Assembly (NCBI GenBank): GCA_022845895.1
Contig: AP025573.1
Coordinates: forward strand, 654,501 to 718,500
Length of the DNA: 64,000 nucleotides
From: Lachnospiraceae bacterium
Lineage (GTDB): Bacteria > Bacillota > Clostridia > Lachnospirales > Lachnospiraceae
Direction of reading: 5' to 3'
The translations under genes and the position numbers were made by a program. Shown here one piece after another: positions 38,133-46,321 of this stretch (position 1 is the stretch's first letter; each line of letters begins with the position of its first letter). The notes beneath the pieces were generated by a model, which did no database searches, was not told the DNA's origin, and saw nothing but the letters and a program-made list of their open reading frames with translations.

Positions 38133-39949
38133 GAGAGATAACAGTAATCATCATAATAATGCTGGCAGTATCAGTCACAGGTACAGTAAAGGAATCAAAA
38201 AGCCTGGCAAAAGACATAGCTGATAAGGATGGAGGCAAATCACAGACAGGAGGCAGAATAAACACGGAGAATAACGCAGATGTAGAAGGAGGAGAGGGAC
38301 CGGAAGAGCCAGAGGGACCGGAAGAGCCAGAGGAGCCGGAAGGGCCTGTGGAGCCAGAGGAACCGGAAGAGCCCGAAAAGCCTATAGAAAAGTACGAGTT
38401 CAAATGCCCTGCCCCCGATGGAAAGAGTGGATATTATGTGACATTGCCAAAAATAGAGATTATTCATGTCAGTGAATACGGAGTTACCAAATTCAGTTTT
38501 GTGGACGGAAACGGAGGGACTGTGAAGGGAGAGCTTGCGAAAAACGGTGACAGGGCATGTATCGGTCCAGAACAGTTCAAGGAAGGCGGGAACAGTATAT
38601 CTGTCTGGATGGAAGACGAGGATGGAGGCAAGGTGGAAGATTCTGAATACAGCAAACAATTGCTGGTTGACACAGCAGCCCCTGATATTCAGCTCTGGGC
38701 ACCTTTGGGACTGGATGCGTGGTATCAGAGGGAAGCTATGCTCAGCGTAAAGTGCAGCGATGGAGAAAAGGGCAGCCAGATAGAACAGATATCAGCATAT
38801 GCAGGAAAGCAGCTGATCGGCACGACGCCAAATGCACAGGCCGCCTTTCTTATCAGCCAGAAATCCGTACAGGGGAATGGGGTTTCCGTTACGGTGCATG
38901 TGGTCGATAAAGCAGGAAATGAAAAGGAAGTGTCCCGGAGGATGTATATTGATAATGCACCCCCGGATATAGCGATACAGGGTATTGATAATTACATGAT
39001 TACGAGCCGCCCGGCGGAGGTATGCTACCGTGCGGAGGATGACAACATATTAGGTTCAGCCACGGTAAGGAATATGAGAGAGGGTCCGGAAGGAGACGTG
39101 GAAGAGCTGACGGAAAATGAATGGACGAGCGAGGGGGCGGCCCGCATCATGCGTCAGCAGTTAAGCGAGGACGGCATATATAAGATGGAGCTGACGGCTT
39201 CGGATGGGGCGGGCTTTGTCAGAAGCCGATCCGCACAGGTCATCGTTGATAAAAAGAATCCAGTGATACGGTTCGTAGATGAACTGGATGGCCAGTTTGT
39301 GAGAGAGTTCCAGTGGAGCCATACGCTGGAGGAAACCATAAAAGACTTTACTACGTACGCGTATGAAATCAGGCTGGACGGTAAGATGTACCCACCGGGA
39401 AAGAACGTAAAGACAGAAGGTGTACACACGTTTTTGGTTAAGGCCGTGGATGCGGCGGGCAATAAAGCCGAGGCCCGCGCGCGGTTTATGATAGACCGGA
39501 CACCGCCGGAAATTGTATTTGCCGATATAAAGGAAGGCGGAGAATATGAAGAAACGTGCACATTTAAAGTACTGCTAGATAATAAAAATGATATGATTGA
39601 AGAGATATGGATAGACGGAGAAAAGCAGACGTTAAACGCGCGCAGTAAAGTGTACCAGTATACGGTACAGGAATACGGGGAACATATCGTGAAAGTCAAG
39701 GCACGTGATAAGGCAGGAAACCAATCGGAAGCCGACCTGGGATTTGTTATTGTGAAGAAGGAGACCATATTTGAGAAGATTATCAAGCCTGTCAGGAAAA
39801 GATTTGTACCGGAAAGCAAAGCTGCCAAAGAGACAGAAGGAAAGCCGGATGGCGGCACTTTTAAGAGCGGGTTCGTCCTGATTCTGTCTATTGCCGCGGC
39901 GGGTACCGTAGCAGCAGGCGCTGTGCTTTACCGGAAGAGGAAAAAATAA
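38117..39949 (+). CDS. Membrane-anchored surface protein with Ig-like repeats
   Basis: 610 residues. An N-terminal signal or anchor helix (about 6-24) is followed by a Glu/Pro-rich linker of EGPEEPEEPE type at about 58-92. Then come four or five Ig-like domains, each closed by a pattern such as DKAGNEKEVSRRMYIDNAPP, DGAGFVRSRSAQVIVDKKNP, DAAGNKAEARARFMIDRTPP and DKAGNQSEADLGFVIV. A C-terminal membrane helix (about 586-605, VLILSIAAAGTVAAGAVLYR) ends in RKRKK. No LPXTG sorting signal is present, so it is anchored by its tail in the membrane. It is translationally coupled to the pseudokinase gene. Role unknown; adhesion or cell-wall sensing is inferred. Confidence 0.78.
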   Translation: MGRKIREITVIIIIMLAVSVTGTVKESKSLAKDIADKDGGKSQTGGRINTENNADVEGGEGPEEPEGPEEPEEPEGPVEPEEPEEPEKPIEKYEFKCPAPDGKSGYYVTLPKIEIIHVSEYGVTKFSFVDGNGGTVKGELAKNGDRACIGPEQFKEGGNSISVWMEDEDGGKVEDSEYSKQLLVDTAAPDIQLWAPLGLDAWYQREAMLSVKCSDGEKGSQIEQISAYAGKQLIGTTPNAQAAFLISQKSVQGNGVSVTVHVVDKAGNEKEVSRRMYIDNAPPDIAIQGIDNYMITSRPAEVCYRAEDDNILGSATVRNMREGPEGDVEELTENEWTSEGAARIMRQQLSEDGIYKMELTASDGAGFVRSRSAQVIVDKKNPVIRFVDELDGQFVREFQWSHTLEETIKDFTTYAYEIRLDGKMYPPGKNVKTEGVHTFLVKAVDAAGNKAEARARFMIDRTPPEIVFADIKEGGEYEETCTFKVLLDNKNDMIEEIWIDGEKQTLNARSKVYQYTVQEYGEHIVKVKARDKAGNQSEADLGFVIVKKETIFEKIIKPVRKRFVPESKAAKETEGKPDGGTFKSGFVLILSIAAAGTVAAGAVLYRKRKK

Positions 39950-39965
39950 GCCAGTACATAAGAAA

Positions 39966-39995
39966 AGAACCGCCGTAAACATGTACGGCGGTTCT
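39966..39995 (+). terminator. Terminator after the Ig-like gene
   Basis: AGAACCGCCGTA pairs exactly with TACGGCGGTTCT across a six-base loop. A second hairpin follows at about 40043-40074 (ATGCCAGG.ACCGG with CCGGT.CCTGGCAT). The remaining gap to 40401 is AT-rich and holds only a promoter-like TATAAT at 40344-40349, likely for the malic enzyme gene. Confidence 0.75.
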
Positions 39996-40401
39996 TGCAG
40001 GTCATAAGAATGTCTGATAGGTAAAGACTGCATAAAAGGGAGGATGCCAGGAAACCGGCAGCCGGTCCCTGGCATGTATTATGAAAAAGTTTATTCAAAA
40101 TAGTATTTTACTACTAGACAGTTGGTGTGTTCGATATCAAACGTCTTTGTTCTTCATTTGATAATCTTAGTATAAGGTACACGTATGAAGAAACAATGTT
40201 AAAGAAGTGAAAGTTTCTTGAATGATAAATGAATAAACTATGAACGATTGTATAGATGGCAGAGGAGAGGCGTTGCTATTTCTGTTCAGGAAGGCCAATA
40301 TATCTGGTGTAATCATTCAGTTGCTATTTTTTTAACGCTATCCTATAATATACATATGAAAAATAATATACATAACAGTATCAGATGATGGAGGAAATGT
40401 C

Positions 40402-41574
40402 ATGGACTATGCAAAAGAATCGTTAAAGCTGCACTATGAGTGGAAAGGCAAAATCGAAGTGACAGCAAGAGCTGCAGTAGATAATAAAGAGGCACTTTCA
40501 CTGGCTTATACACCGGGCGTGGCACAGCCGTGCCTTGAAATCAAGGAAGATATCGACAAGAGCTATGACCTTACCCGCCGGTGGAACACGGTGGCGGTCG
40601 TGACAGACGGGACAGCAGTGCTTGGACTCGGGGATATCGGGCCGGAGGCAGGCATGCCAGTGATGGAAGGCAAGTGTGTGCTTTTTAAGGCGTTCGGGGA
40701 TGTGGATGCCTTTCCGCTGTGTGTCAGGAGCAAGGACGTAGATGAGATCGTCAATACCATCGCCCTGCTGGCAGGCAGCTTTGGCGGAGTCAACCTGGAA
40801 GATATCAGCGCTCCCCGCTGTTTTGAGATTGAGAAGAAGCTTAAGGAACGCTGCGATATCCCGATCTTCCATGATGACCAGCACGGTACCGCGGTCATTA
40901 CGCTTGCAGGACTGATTAATGCGTTGAAGCTTGTTGGTAAGAAGATGGAAGAGGTCAAGATTGTGACAAGCGGTGCGGGTGCGGCAGGCATTGCTATCAT
41001 CCGTCTGCTCATCAGCATAGGTGTAAAGAATGTCATCATGACGGACCGCATGGGCGCGATATACAAAGGCAGAGAGGGCATGAACCCTATTAAACAGGAG
41101 ATGGCTGAGATTACGAATGACAGTTGCGTAAAAGGGACGCTGGAAGAGGTTATCAGAGGTGCGGATGTATTCATCGGCGTATCTGCACCCGGGACGCTGA
41201 CGAAAGAAATGGTTGGCACCATGGCGGAGGATGCCATCGTATTCGCCTGTGCGAATCCGGTTCCGGAGATATTTCCGGAGGATGCGAAGGCAGGTGGTGC
41301 AGCGGTAGTTTCCACAGGCCGCAGCGATTTTCCGAACCAGGTCAACAATGTGCTGGCTTTTCCAGGCATATTCAGGGGTGCACTGGATGTCAGGGCATCG
41401 GATATCAATGACGAGATGAAGGTGGCGGCGGCATATGCGCTGGCCGGACTTGTGAGCGATGAAGAACTGGATGCAGACTATATCATACCGGCAGCTTTTG
41501 ACGCAAGGGTAAAAGATGAGGTTGCAAAAGCGGTGGCAGACGCCGCAGTAAAAAGTGGAACGGCCAGGATATAG
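40402..41574 (+). CDS. Malic enzyme (NAD(P)-dependent, decarboxylating)
   Basis: 390 residues, the short bacterial form. LSLAYTPGVAQPC near residue 33, VTDGTAVLGLGDIGPEAGMP near 68, FHDDQHGTAVITLAG near 155, NAD-binding SGAGAAGIAIIRLL near 190, and ACANPVPEIFPEDA near 278. It converts malate to pyruvate and CO2, with Mg or Mn. Pyruvate then feeds the pyruvate:ferredoxin oxidoreductase encoded at 53660. AGGAGGAAATGTC precedes the ATG (GGAGGAAATGTC). It stands alone between terminators. Coenzyme preference cannot be read from sequence. Confidence 0.95.
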   Translation: MDYAKESLKLHYEWKGKIEVTARAAVDNKEALSLAYTPGVAQPCLEIKEDIDKSYDLTRRWNTVAVVTDGTAVLGLGDIGPEAGMPVMEGKCVLFKAFGDVDAFPLCVRSKDVDEIVNTIALLAGSFGGVNLEDISAPRCFEIEKKLKERCDIPIFHDDQHGTAVITLAGLINALKLVGKKMEEVKIVTSGAGAAGIAIIRLLISIGVKNVIMTDRMGAIYKGREGMNPIKQEMAEITNDSCVKGTLEEVIRGADVFIGVSAPGTLTKEMVGTMAEDAIVFACANPVPEIFPEDAKAGGAAVVSTGRSDFPNQVNNVLAFPGIFRGALDVRASDINDEMKVAAAYALAGLVSDEELDADYIIPAAFDARVKDEVAKAVADAAVKSGTARI

Positions 41575-41590
41575 CATGTTGTTGATATAT

Positions 41591-41630
41591 CGGGGATGGG
41601 AGCAGCCAAAAGCCCCTCCCCGGTTATTTT
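41591..41630 (+). terminator. Terminator after the malic enzyme gene
   Basis: CGGGGATGGG...CCCTCCCCGG forms a GC-rich stem at 41591-41622 and is followed by TTATTTTG. Confidence 0.7.
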
Positions 41631-41668
41631 GTGACTTGTAATATGTGCCAGAATATGGATGATAAAAG

Positions 41669-41697
41669 TTGACAAAAAATATCCAGTATGCTAATAT
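41669..41697 (+). promoter_or_regulatory. Promoter of the Rrf2 regulator / CO dehydrogenase cluster
   Basis: Exact TTGACA (41669-41674), 17-base spacer, TAATAT (41692-41697), 21 bases before the Rrf2 start codon. A separate AT-rich dyad-like stretch (AAAGTGGACTAAATTAAT) lies upstream of cooS at about 42160-42177 and could be the Rrf2 operator. Confidence 0.75.
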
Positions 41698-41717
41698 TTT
41701 AACAAAGAGGTGGACAT

Positions 41718-42107
41718 ATGCTTTTGACAAGAGAAAATGATTATGCCATTCGTATGCTCCGTGTGATGAGGGACGGAGAGAAGCACACGATGAAGGATAT
41801 ATGCCAGGAAGAAGAGATTCCGGAAGCATTTGCCTATAAGATAGTGCACAAGCTCCAAAAATCAGGAATGGTGGAAGTCGAGCGGGGCGCTTCCGGCGGG
41901 TGCAGAGTGGGAGGAGACCTCTCAGAGCTTACGTTATATGACGTGGTAACTGCTGTGGACGAAGAACCGGTAATTATGCCGTGCCTCAGAAAGTCCTGCA
42001 GCAGAAACACGGGAGGAAGAACGTGCAAGGTGCATGTGGAACTGGCCGAGATACAAAGGGTCCTAGTGAGAGAATTAAAGGCCCGTACGCTTTCGGACCT
42101 GTTTTAA
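41718..42107 (+). CDS. Rrf2-family iron-sulfur-type transcriptional regulator
   Basis: 129 residues. N-terminal winged helix (LTRENDYAIRMLRVMRDGEK, then EEEIPEAFAYKIVHKLQKSG and the wing ERGASGGCRVG). Cysteines 89, 94 and 103 (PCLRKSCSRNTGGRTC) are placed like the [2Fe-2S] ligands of IscR, so it probably senses iron-sulfur status, redox or oxygen. It sits 90 bp upstream of the CO dehydrogenase gene and is transcribed toward it, making it the likely local regulator. Confidence 0.9.
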   Translation: MLLTRENDYAIRMLRVMRDGEKHTMKDICQEEEIPEAFAYKIVHKLQKSGMVEVERGASGGCRVGGDLSELTLYDVVTAVDEEPVIMPCLRKSCSRNTGGRTCKVHVELAEIQRVLVRELKARTLSDLF

Positions 42108-42197
42108 ATATAGAAAAAAATAATCCCTCCGAGGCGGGGGAGAATTTTTATAAAATTAAAGTGGACTAAATTAATCAAGTATCAAGGAGGTAAGACT

Positions 42198-44081
42198 ATG
42201 AATCAATGTTTTGGCTGTAACACGTGTAAGAGTGCGGATAAACCACTGGAAGGGTATATCGCGGGGCTTCCTGTCGAGACTTCCCACCATCGTGTGGAAA
42301 ATCAGAGTACGAAGTGCGCATTTGGGCTGCAGGGTGTCTGCTGCAGGCTGTGCGCCAATGGCCCGTGCCGTATCTCGCCGGAAGCTCCAAGAGGAATCTG
42401 TGGTGCGGATGCAGATACAATCGTGACGCGAAATCTTCTGAGAGCGGTTGCATCAGGTTCTGGATGCTACATACATATCGTAGAGAATACTGCGCTCAAT
42501 GTAAAGAATGTTGCCAAGACGAAAGGGGACATCAAGGGAATTGCTACACTGGACCGGCTGGCATCTATCTTTGGCATCGAAGAGGCCGATGTATACAAAA
42601 GGGCAGAAGCTGTAGCGGAAGCGGTGCTGGAAGATTTGTATCTGCCGGAATATAAGAAGATGAAGCTTACAGAGAAGATGGCGTATGGACCCCGTTATGC
42701 CAGGTGGAAGGAACTGGGCATACTGCCGGGCGGCGCGAAATCTGAGGTGTTCCATGGCGTAGTCAAGTGTTCGACCAATTTGAACTCGGATCCGGTAAAC
42801 ATGCTGCTTGACTGTCTGAAACTTGGTATTTCAACCGGAATCTATGGCCTGGTGCTTACGAACCTGCTCAATGACATTGTGCTTGGAGAGCCGGAAATTC
42901 GTTTTGCACCTGTAGGTTTGAGGGTAATTGATCCGGATTATATCAATATCATGATAACAGGGCACCAGCACTCTATGTTTACATTCCTGCAGGATAGACT
43001 GACGGACGCGGATATCGTTGAGAAGGCAAGAAGGGCTGGCGCAAAAGGATTTAAGCTTGTCGGCTGTACATGCGTGGGGCAAGATCTGCAGCTTCGGGGA
43101 GCCCATTACACAGAGATTTTTGACGGCCATGCAGGGAATAATTATACGAGTGAAGCAATTCTGGCTACAGGCGGGATTGATGCCGTCATATCTGAGTTCA
43201 ACTGTACATTGCCGGGCATTGAGCCAATCTGTGACGAACTGAAGATTAAGCAGATCTGTATCGACAATGTTGCGAAGAAGGCAAATGCGGAACTCAAGGA
43301 ATTCGATTTTGAAAACCGTCCGGCAGTGACAGATGAGATTATCAGCGAAGTGCTGGATGCATATGTGGCACGCAGAGGCAGCATTGCGTTGAACCTTATG
43401 AGAGATCACGGCTACGAGAACACGCTGACCGGGGTCAGTGAAGTGTCGCTCAAGAAGTTCCTCGGGGGCAGCTGGAAGCCGCTCATTGACCTTATCGTCT
43501 CTGGAGATATCAAAGGCGTCGCAGGCGTTGTGGGATGTTCCAACCTTACGGCAGGAGGGCATGACGTATTGACGGTAGATCTTGTGAAAGAGCTGATTGC
43601 AAAAGATATCATTGTCCTTACGGCAGGATGTTCTTCAGGAGGGATTGAAAATTGCGGCCTTATGACGCCGGAAGCGGCACAGCTTGCCGGTCCGAAGCTT
43701 AGGGCCGTCTGTGAAAAGCTTGGGATACCTCCGGTCCTGAATTTTGGTCCGTGCCTTGCTATCGGTCGTCTGGAGATTGTGGCAACTGAGCTAGCAGAAG
43801 AGCTTGGGGTAGACCTGCCTGAACTTCCGCTTGTACTTTCCGCGGCTCAGTGGCTGGAAGAGCAGGCACTGGCAGACGGATGCTACGGACTGGCTCTTGG
43901 CCTTCCCCTCCATCTTGGCCTTCCGCCGTTCGTGACGGGTAGCAAGACAGCAGTACAGGTGCTGACAGAAGATATGAAGCAGCTGACCGGGGGACAGGTG
44001 ATAATCAATGGAGACGCGAAAGAATCCGCAGATATATTAGAGAAGATCGTAATGGAAAAACGACTCGGTTTGCACATATAG
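42198..44081 (+). CDS. cooS: Anaerobic carbon monoxide dehydrogenase, catalytic subunit
   Basis: 627 residues. D-cluster ligands are C40 and C48, B-cluster ligands C49, C52, C57 and C68 (GVCCRLCANGPCRI). The C-cluster set appears as H256 (in ITGHQHS), C290 or C292 (GCTCVG), C336 (EFNCTL), C447 (GCSN), C478 (GCSS) and C519 (FGPC). So the Ni-Fe active site seems complete, although several local motifs differ from the best-studied CooS proteins (GHQHS, GCTCVG, FGPCLAIGR). It interconverts CO and CO2. No acetyl-CoA synthase genes are adjacent. An AAGGAGGTAAGACT ribosome site precedes the start. The extra CxxCxxC at residues 4-10 is notable. Confidence 0.94.
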   Translation: MNQCFGCNTCKSADKPLEGYIAGLPVETSHHRVENQSTKCAFGLQGVCCRLCANGPCRISPEAPRGICGADADTIVTRNLLRAVASGSGCYIHIVENTALNVKNVAKTKGDIKGIATLDRLASIFGIEEADVYKRAEAVAEAVLEDLYLPEYKKMKLTEKMAYGPRYARWKELGILPGGAKSEVFHGVVKCSTNLNSDPVNMLLDCLKLGISTGIYGLVLTNLLNDIVLGEPEIRFAPVGLRVIDPDYINIMITGHQHSMFTFLQDRLTDADIVEKARRAGAKGFKLVGCTCVGQDLQLRGAHYTEIFDGHAGNNYTSEAILATGGIDAVISEFNCTLPGIEPICDELKIKQICIDNVAKKANAELKEFDFENRPAVTDEIISEVLDAYVARRGSIALNLMRDHGYENTLTGVSEVSLKKFLGGSWKPLIDLIVSGDIKGVAGVVGCSNLTAGGHDVLTVDLVKELIAKDIIVLTAGCSSGGIENCGLMTPEAAQLAGPKLRAVCEKLGIPPVLNFGPCLAIGRLEIVATELAEELGVDLPELPLVLSAAQWLEEQALADGCYGLALGLPLHLGLPPFVTGSKTAVQVLTEDMKQLTGGQVIINGDAKESADILEKIVMEKRLGLHI

Positions 44082-44096
44082 AAGGGGGCGGTGATT

Positions 44097-44549
44097 ATGA
44101 AACGTATCATGATTGATTATGAAAAATGTGATGGCTGTAAGAACTGCTCCGCGGCCTGTATGCAGGCCCACAGAAAAACGGAAGGAACGATATATGACCT
44201 TGATTTGACGGATCCGGCGAACGAGTCGAGGAATTTCATCCTGAAGGATCAACGGGGCAATTACAGACCGCTGTTCTGCCGCCATTGTACCGAGCCGGAG
44301 TGCGTAAAGTCATGCATGAGCGGGGCGCTTAAAAAGGACCCTGAGAGCGGGCATGTGTTTTACGATGAGGACAGATGCGGTTCCTGCTTTATGTGTGTCA
44401 TGAACTGTCCGTTTGGAGTGCTTAAGCCCGACAGAGTGACGAAGAGCAAGGTGATTAAATGTGACTTTTGCGTGAATGCCGGGGGAGAGCCGTCCTGTGT
44501 GTCTTCCTGCCCGAAGAAAGCCATATTCGTAGAGGAGGTGCAAGAATGA
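44097..44549 (+). CDS. cooF: CooF-type ferredoxin subunit, four [4Fe-4S] clusters
   Basis: 150 residues from ATG 44097 (GAAGGGGGCGG upstream). Four cysteine groups suit four clusters: CDGCKNCSAAC near residue 11, CRHCTEPECVKSC near 60, CGSCFMCVMNC near 95 and CDFCVNAGGEPSCVSSC near 122. It is of the HycB/CooF polyferredoxin type and carries electrons between CooS and the FAD oxidoreductase encoded next. It lies 15 bases after cooS and overlaps the following gene by four bases. Confidence 0.93.
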   Translation: MKRIMIDYEKCDGCKNCSAACMQAHRKTEGTIYDLDLTDPANESRNFILKDQRGNYRPLFCRHCTEPECVKSCMSGALKKDPESGHVFYDEDRCGSCFMCVMNCPFGVLKPDRVTKSKVIKCDFCVNAGGEPSCVSSCPKKAIFVEEVQE

Positions 44550-45769
44550 GATACGTGATTATCGGTGCGGGGACAGCAGGGCTGGAGGCCGCCAGAACAA
44601 TCAGGAAGGAAGACGGTTCTGCCAGGATATCTGTTATCTCTGCAGATACACACATACATTCCAGATGTATGCTTCACAAATATATAGCAGGAGAGCGTGA
44701 CGAGGGGCAGCTTGATTTTACAGAAGATGGCTTCTGGGATACGTTCGGCATCAGCTGGATGAAAGGTGCAAAGGTACATGCGGTCTGTCCAAAGGAGAAG
44801 GTGATAGTTCTGGAGACAGGCGAAAAGGTGGGCTATGACAGGCTCCTTCTGGCAAATGGGGCCGACAGCTTTATTCCGCCGGTCGGCGAATTGAGAAAGG
44901 CGTCCAATGTATTCGGCCTCAGGAATCTCAGCGACGCCCAGGCTATTGTAAAAGAAGCTGGATGCGCAGAGCAGGTGCTGGTCATCGGCTCAGGCCTTGT
45001 CGGTCTGGACGCGGCTTACGGCCTGCTTGAACTGGGAAAGAAGATAACGATAGTCGAGATGGCATCCCAGATACTGCCCGTGCAGCTTGACGTTCACGCG
45101 GCAGAAACCTACCAGAAGCTTTTCGAAAAGGCCGGGGTACGCTTTATCTTAGGGAGAAAAGCAAGCGAAGCAGTATGTGGGTCTGACGGTAAGATCCACA
45201 AAGTCACGCTGGATAACGGTGAAGAGATTCCGTGCGACCTGGTTATCGTGGCGGCAGGGGTCAGGCCCTCATCGGCTTACCTGGAAGGAAGCGGCATCGC
45301 CTGCGAACGGGGCGTGACGGTAGACACGCATATGCAGACAAATGTACCGGGCATATATGCTGCGGGAGACATTACCGGCCTCTCCGGAATATGGCCCAAC
45401 GCCACAGACCAGGGCCGGGTGGCAGGCAAAAATATGTGCGGCATCCCGGAGATGTACACAGATACATTTGCGGCCAAAAATACCATCAACTTCTTTGGGC
45501 TCGTGACACTGTGCGTCGGAAGAATAAGAGAGGAAGAGGGCGACCGGATTCAGATAAAAGAAGACCGCAGCCAGTATAAAAGAGCCATCCTGCGCGATGG
45601 AAAGATAGAAGGCATACTGCTTCAGGGAGATATCTCTAACGCAGGCACATGGCAGTACCTTATAAAGAACAAGATAGATATAAGCGACATACAAAAAGAC
45701 ATTTTCAGTATCAGCTATGCAGACTTCTATCAAGTAGATGAGACTGGCCGATACGAGTGGGTGGTTTAA
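44546..45769 (+). CDS. FAD-dependent NAD(P)H oxidoreductase of the CO dehydrogenase operon
   Basis: 407 residues from MRYVIIGAGTAG, whose ATG overlaps the cooF stop. FAD motif VIIGAGTAGLEAARTIRK near residue 4, NAD motif VLVIGSGLVGLDAAYGLLEL near 147, and IYAAGDITGLSG near 270. It belongs to the rubredoxin/NADH oxidoreductase class found in cooS-cooF-FNOR operons, where it is thought to link CO oxidation to NAD(P) reduction. CxxC at the N-terminus is absent. The stop codon is directly followed by repeat copy 3. Confidence 0.9.
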   Translation: MRYVIIGAGTAGLEAARTIRKEDGSARISVISADTHIHSRCMLHKYIAGERDEGQLDFTEDGFWDTFGISWMKGAKVHAVCPKEKVIVLETGEKVGYDRLLLANGADSFIPPVGELRKASNVFGLRNLSDAQAIVKEAGCAEQVLVIGSGLVGLDAAYGLLELGKKITIVEMASQILPVQLDVHAAETYQKLFEKAGVRFILGRKASEAVCGSDGKIHKVTLDNGEEIPCDLVIVAAGVRPSSAYLEGSGIACERGVTVDTHMQTNVPGIYAAGDITGLSGIWPNATDQGRVAGKNMCGIPEMYTDTFAAKNTINFFGLVTLCVGRIREEEGDRIQIKEDRSQYKRAILRDGKIEGILLQGDISNAGTWQYLIKNKIDISDIQKDIFSISYADFYQVDETGRYEWVV

Positions 45770-46304
45770 ATAAAGTGGCTGCGGGTGGGGAGCCGGGTGG
45801 CATCTGCTACGATGCGTACGAGACTCCGACTAGCCCACGGCCTCCTAACTTTGCGGCAGAGTCGCTGATAGCAGCTCCTCTTCCGCAAACCAAGGAATCC
45901 GGGGCGGATTCTCCGCCTCTTCCGCTTGCACCTGCGCATCTCCCATCCGGCTTCCCACCCGCTATCTACTTCATTGACAAGGGCGAGGGCGGCTGTGCTG
46001 CGTTACTGGCCAGCATGAAGCAGCTGGCTGCGTAAGCTGGCTGGTGGACTATAACAAGCTCAATATGTTCAGCATAGAGAACAAATTGACTTATGTTAAG
46101 CATTTGCAGCGAGGCGTGCACGCCGTTGCTGCAAGAAGAGCCGGAACCAGGCAGGGGATATCATCTCAACATCCCTGTACCTGATTCCGGCTCTTCTTCA
46201 TTACGATTACTTTTATAAGGCTATCAACCTGCTTAGCCCTTTACCACTATGCTGGCATAGCTAAAGCCCTACCCCCTACCTCCCCATCGGCATCCTAGTT
46301 TACG
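45770..46304. repeat. Large two-module hairpin repeat, copy 3 (module B mostly lost)
   Basis: Module A at 45770-46015 is complete. Its outer stem has the compensatory change GCGGGTGGG with CCCACCCGC where copy 1 has GCGGGCGGG with CCCGCCCGC. The inner stem TTTGCGG.AGAG with CTCT.CCGCAAA is kept. The centre (46016-46260) differs from the other copies in its left half but keeps the AAGAAGAGCCGGAA.../...TTCCGGCTCTTCTT hairpin. Only about 45 bases of module B remain (46261-46304, CCCTACCTCCCCATCGGCAT...). It fills the space between the stop of the FAD oxidoreductase gene and the convergent second pfp. Confidence 0.83.
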
Positions 46305-46321
46305 CCCCCCCCTCATTTGCT

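Noticed and set aside
40498..41829. 443-residue minus-strand frame opposite the malic enzyme gene
   Set aside because: The plus strand encodes an unmistakable malic enzyme; the antisense frame has a Cys/His/Arg-rich composition typical of shadow translation.
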